Positions 61,386 to 64,000 of a DNA stretch of 64,000 nt are shown here, in pieces. Source of the stretch: an uncultured Acetatifactor sp. (GTDB taxonomy: Bacteria > Bacillota > Clostridia > Lachnospirales > Lachnospiraceae); NCBI GenBank assembly GCA_910586775.1, contig CAJUJN010000012.1, forward strand, positions 13,820 to 77,819. The letters are read 5' to 3'. Position 1 is the stretch's first letter, and each line of letters starts with the position of its first letter. The notes under the pieces were generated by a model. It was given only the letters and a program-made list of their open reading frames with translations, did not search any database and was not told where the DNA came from. The position numbers and the translations under genes are program-made.

Positions 61386-61435
61386 TAAGTATTTTTAATA
61401 TACTTATTGACTAAATTTACTTAATTCAGTATAAT
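61386..61435 (+). promoter_or_regulatory. plus-strand promoter with adjacent palindromic operator
   Basis: TTGACT (61407-61412), a 17-bp spacer and TATAAT (61430-61435) form a strong promoter toward the LacI gene. Touching the -35 is TAAGTAT (61386-61392), 7 bp, ATACTTA (61400-61406), a perfect palindrome between the two divergent promoters and a candidate LacI-family operator. Confidence 0.7.
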
Positions 61436-61531
61436 AAAATTCCCCCTTCGGAATTGTGTGCTCCATGAAAATAAGGCAATAAATATACATTGCAATCAGC
61501 TGGCAAGTATTTTATTTGGAGGATAGATATT

Positions 61532-61976
61532 ATGATTACAATTGACGATGTCAAACAGATAAGCCGAGGAGGAAGAAATTATCCTTTATCAAAATGATGA
61601 AGAAAAATAAAATAAAGCAAAATCAGACTGGGGATATGAAATGCTGTTACAGGATAGAACTTGTATGGAAGAACTGTTCGCTTCATTAGGGAAACCTTTG
61701 GCTGCCCTCTATGAAGATCATGAAATGAATAAAGCAATCAATTATGCTTTGTCCTTGGAAGATCATGAGCGGAAGATACTATCAACAAAAAAGTACACAT
61801 TATCAGATATTTTGTATGGAAGATACTATTGGTTTACGAAATTTCTTGTTCAATACGAAAAACTTTACGGAATAGACGAAGGTATGAGACAGCAGCAATT
61901 TCAGATAATTGAAGCCATGGACCATGCCGGGTGTGTTGATTGTTTCCTTTTGGAAAAAATAGAACAAGATTTGTAG
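61532..61976 (+). pseudogene. AT-rich small unknown gene, broken by a frameshift and a stop
   Basis: From ATG 61532 (after TTTGGAGGATAGATATT) the frame reads MITIDDVKQIS. Removing base 61565 restores EEEEIILYQNDEEK, then a TAA at 61608-61610 interrupts, after which the frame stays open to 61976 (NKAKSDWGYEMLLQ to LLEKIEQDL). The reconstructed product is about 147 residues, acidic and unlike anything I recognise. An internal ATG at 61641 could express the last 111 residues. The composition is clearly more AT-rich than its neighbours. Confidence 0.6.
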
Positions 61977-62006
61977 TCAATATCATATAGAAAAGGAGAG
62001 TCGCCA

Positions 62007-63020
62007 ATGTCTGTCACCGCAAAAGAACTGGCGCAGATACTGCATTTATCGGAGGCTGCCATTTCCATGGCCCTAAACGGCAAACCCGGAGTCAGCACTG
62101 CCACCCGCAAAAGAGTTATGGACGCCGCCCGGGAACTGGGATATGATTTCAGCCGCCTCACGGAAAAAGCGCCCCAGACACCGCCCCGGGGAACCCTGTA
62201 TTTCATCATTTACCGCAAACACGGCGCCGTGGTTGCCGACACCCCCTTTTTTTCCCATCTGTCCCAGGGAATCGATCTGGGGTGCAAAAGGCATCACTAT
62301 TATCTGAATGTATTCTATCTGGACGAGGGCGGGAATCCGGAACGACAGCTTCGGGAACTGATTCACTTTGACTGCAAGGGTATCCTGCTTCTGGGAACAG
62401 AAATGCTGGAAAACGACCTGGTTCCTTTTCTGAAGCTGAAGCTTCCCCTGGTCATCCTGGACACCTATTTCGAAACCACCGAGGCGGACTATGTGCTGAT
62501 TAATAATGCCCAGGGCGCATACCTGGCAACCTGCCACCTGATCTCACAATGCAGGGAACAGCCGGGATACCTGCGCTCCTCCTACCCCATTAACAATTTC
62601 TCCCGTCGGGCGGACGGTTTCTACCGGGCGGTCCGCAGAAACGGCATGTCCACAGCCAATTCCAAAGTCCACTATCTCTCACCCTCCCCGGAGGGCGCCT
62701 ATGCGGACATGAAGGCGCTGTTGGATACCGGGGAAAAGCCTGCCCGCTGCTATTTCGCGGACAATGACCTCATCGCCCTGGGCGCCATGAAGGCATTGAA
62801 GGAAAAGGGATACCGGATTCCGCAGGATGTGGCTCTGGCGGGCTTTGACAATATGCCTGCCTCCGCCTACACGGAACCGCCCCTGACCACCGTCAATGTC
62901 CCCAAAGAATATATGGGAGAGATGGCAGTGCGCCGCCTCTCTCAGCTGATAGAGGATGGGGAGAGCACTCCCGTAAAACTGGAGGTCTCCACCACGCTGT
63001 TAAAACGAAAAACCGTATAA
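62007..63020 (+). CDS. LacI-family transcriptional regulator
   Basis: A 337-residue regulator: N-terminal LacI helix-turn-helix (2-47; SVTAKELAQILHLSEAAISMALNG) and a periplasmic-binding-protein-like sugar domain (about 60-330, ARCYFADNDLIALGAMKALKEKGYRIPQDVALAGFDN). AAAGGAGAGTCGCCA precedes the start. It is divergent from the isomerase-transketolase-kinase operon and is its likely repressor. Confidence 0.93.
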   Translation: MSVTAKELAQILHLSEAAISMALNGKPGVSTATRKRVMDAARELGYDFSRLTEKAPQTPPRGTLYFIIYRKHGAVVADTPFFSHLSQGIDLGCKRHHYYLNVFYLDEGGNPERQLRELIHFDCKGILLLGTEMLENDLVPFLKLKLPLVILDTYFETTEADYVLINNAQGAYLATCHLISQCREQPGYLRSSYPINNFSRRADGFYRAVRRNGMSTANSKVHYLSPSPEGAYADMKALLDTGEKPARCYFADNDLIALGAMKALKEKGYRIPQDVALAGFDNMPASAYTEPPLTTVNVPKEYMGEMAVRRLSQLIEDGESTPVKLEVSTTLLKRKTV

Positions 63021-63057
63021 AAATATATCCGTCTGCATATACGTTTCCGGCCAAGCA

Positions 63058-63960
63058 TCAGATGAACACATCGCCCAGTTGATACAATACCGCCTCAAAC
63101 ACATTGGCCGCCGCCCACAGATTGTAGCTGAACCAGGAACCGTAAGGCTCACCGTTGTCATACCGCTCCGTCACCAGCCCGTCGGAAGGGCACCATCTCT
63201 CGGAGAGAATGCCGTAGCGCCCGTAGCCTGTCTTATCCGGATATAATTCCAATGTCTGCATCATCCAGGCAGCGGAATCCAACGCCCGTTCCCGATAATA
63301 GGCATCCCCGGTAACCTCAGCCAGATACAGCAGATCCTCGTCCGCCAGCACGCCCATGGGATGGATATGGGGATTTGACACGGAAGTCACGGAGCCGCCG
63401 CAGGCATTCCAGCCGTCTTTCACCGGGGGATGCTCCGGGCGGGTGGGGTAGCCGTAGCGCCACAGGAATTCATAGCCCGCGCTGCATTTCATATCCTCCA
63501 GAAACCGCGCTTCCCCGGTCTCCTCATAGAGAAGCCTGCTGCCGTGGAGGAAGCTTAGATTTCCTTCCTGATCCACCGCCTTCCAGGTATCCATGGGCGC
63601 TCCCCAGCAATCCAGATTATATACGAAATTTCGATAATATTCATGTGCTTTTCTCGCCGCCTCCACATAGGAACACTCTCCCGTAAGCCGGGCCAGATAG
63701 AGAAGCCCCGGCACGAACCAGCAGCCTGCAAAGCCCTCCCAGTCCAACACCTTTTTCTCAAGGGCAGAATAGGTATAGCCGAAAGCTCCGTCTTCCCTCT
63801 GGAGCGAAACTACGGTATCCAGCACTTTCCTGCATCCTTCCAGCCATGTCTCACGGTACGGCACGCCCTTTTTCTTCAGGAAAAGAATGGTCTTCAGAAT
63901 ATAGTACACCGCACTGCCCTGGATGTAAGCACAGTGACAGTCTCTGCACAGGCGGCTATA
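63058..63960 (-). CDS. helical-barrel glycoside-hydrolase-like protein, probably frameshifted at the 5' end
   Basis: About 300 codons encode an (alpha/alpha)-type six-hairpin hydrolase-like protein (LQREDGAFGYTYSA, LDCWGAPMDTWKAVDQEG, ERWCPSDGLVTERYDNGEPYGSWFSYNLWAA). An in-frame GTG at 63909 has no good ribosome site and cuts into plausible coding sequence. Upstream, DCHCAYIQGSAVYYILK continues to a TGA at 63961-63963, while the next frame reads MVFAYLCDIAACAET, which looks like the preceding part. A frameshift near 63930-63950 and a start beyond the window are therefore likely. It would act on uronate- or rhamnose-containing oligosaccharides, but the family is not certain. Confidence 0.6.
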   Translation of the reverse strand, partial: YSRLCRDCHCAYIQGSAVYYILKTILFLKKKGVPYRETWLEGCRKVLDTVVSLQREDGAFGYTYSALEKKVLDWEGFAGCWFVPGLLYLARLTGECSYVEAARKAHEYYRNFVYNLDCWGAPMDTWKAVDQEGNLSFLHGSRLLYEETGEARFLEDMKCSAGYEFLWRYGYPTRPEHPPVKDGWNACGGSVTSVSNPHIHPMGVLADEDLLYLAEVTGDAYYRERALDSAAWMMQTLELYPDKTGYGRYGILSERWCPSDGLVTERYDNGEPYGSWFSYNLWAAANVFEAVLYQLGDVFI

Positions 63961-64000
63961 TCACAAAGATAGGCGAAAACCATTTTGGACTTTTACCATA

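Larger units (their letters stand above)
61201..61531. other. AT-rich divergent control region
   Basis: No gene. It contains two divergent sigma-A promoters and a palindrome (listed separately) and, at 61277-61319, a relative of 1307-1349. The composition is much more AT-rich than the flanks. Confidence 0.55.

Overview
The window looks like chromosomal DNA of a gut-type Firmicute, most likely a Lachnospiraceae-like Clostridium. The reasons are AGGAGG ribosome sites and clean sigma-A promoters throughout, a SigV/RsiV pair, an Rrf2 regulator next to cysK, YesM/YesN-type two-component control of a sugar ABC importer, ABC-only glycan uptake (no SusC/SusD), and a holin-like type I toxin. By eye the base composition is moderately GC-rich (about 55 percent, not computed), with short AT-rich islands at promoters and at 61.3-62.0 kb.

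Layout. 0-6.4 kb holds housekeeping genes: a 5'-truncated unknown gene, pdxT and pdxS (vitamin B6), cysK with a divergent Rrf2 regulator, then the anti-sigma gene rsiV. 6.5-16.2 kb is a patchwork: sigV, a type I toxin-antitoxin module, remnants of an ABC-F ATPase, a serine recombinase, a BREX BrxL-like protein and an IS66 transposase, plus intact genes for a hybrid sensor kinase, MntP, a cytoplasmic GH13 enzyme and a MATE pump. 16.3-26.9 kb is a minus-strand glycan operon (GH140-like, GH31, GH42, GH29, a small conserved protein, a cysteine-desulfurase-like protein and a FucI-like isomerase). 27-36.8 kb is its presumed uptake and sensing module: two binding lipoproteins, two permeases, a YesM-like kinase and a YesN-like regulator. 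38-47.4 kb is a second enzyme operon (GH2, a 914-residue unclassified glycosidase-like protein, GH29 and a CE15-like esterase). 48-55.9 kb is a sugar-acid module (UxaC, SDR, split altronate-dehydratase-type enzyme, RraA-type aldolase, FCD-GntR regulator, enolase-superfamily dehydratase). 56.4-61.2 kb encodes an FGGY kinase, a split transketolase and an isomerase-like protein, matching the published kinase/transketolase route for D-apiose. A LacI regulator and a probably frameshifted helical-barrel hydrolase close the window.

Working model (inference). Oligosaccharides rich in fucose, xylose, galactose, uronic acid and apiose, such as pectin rhamnogalacturonan-II fragments, are imported by the ABC system, trimmed by enzymes that mostly lack signal peptides, and their monosaccharides are fed through the uronate and apiose modules.

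The second theme is repeats. There are about eleven minisatellites, four of them in frame inside enzyme or lipoprotein genes. Two families of roughly 100-bp MITE-like palindromic elements occur in four copies each. A 121-bp hairpin unit is tandemly repeated, and a 105-bp hairpin lies ahead of mntP. These, the small type I toxin locus and the unclassified 914-residue enzyme are the least expected content.
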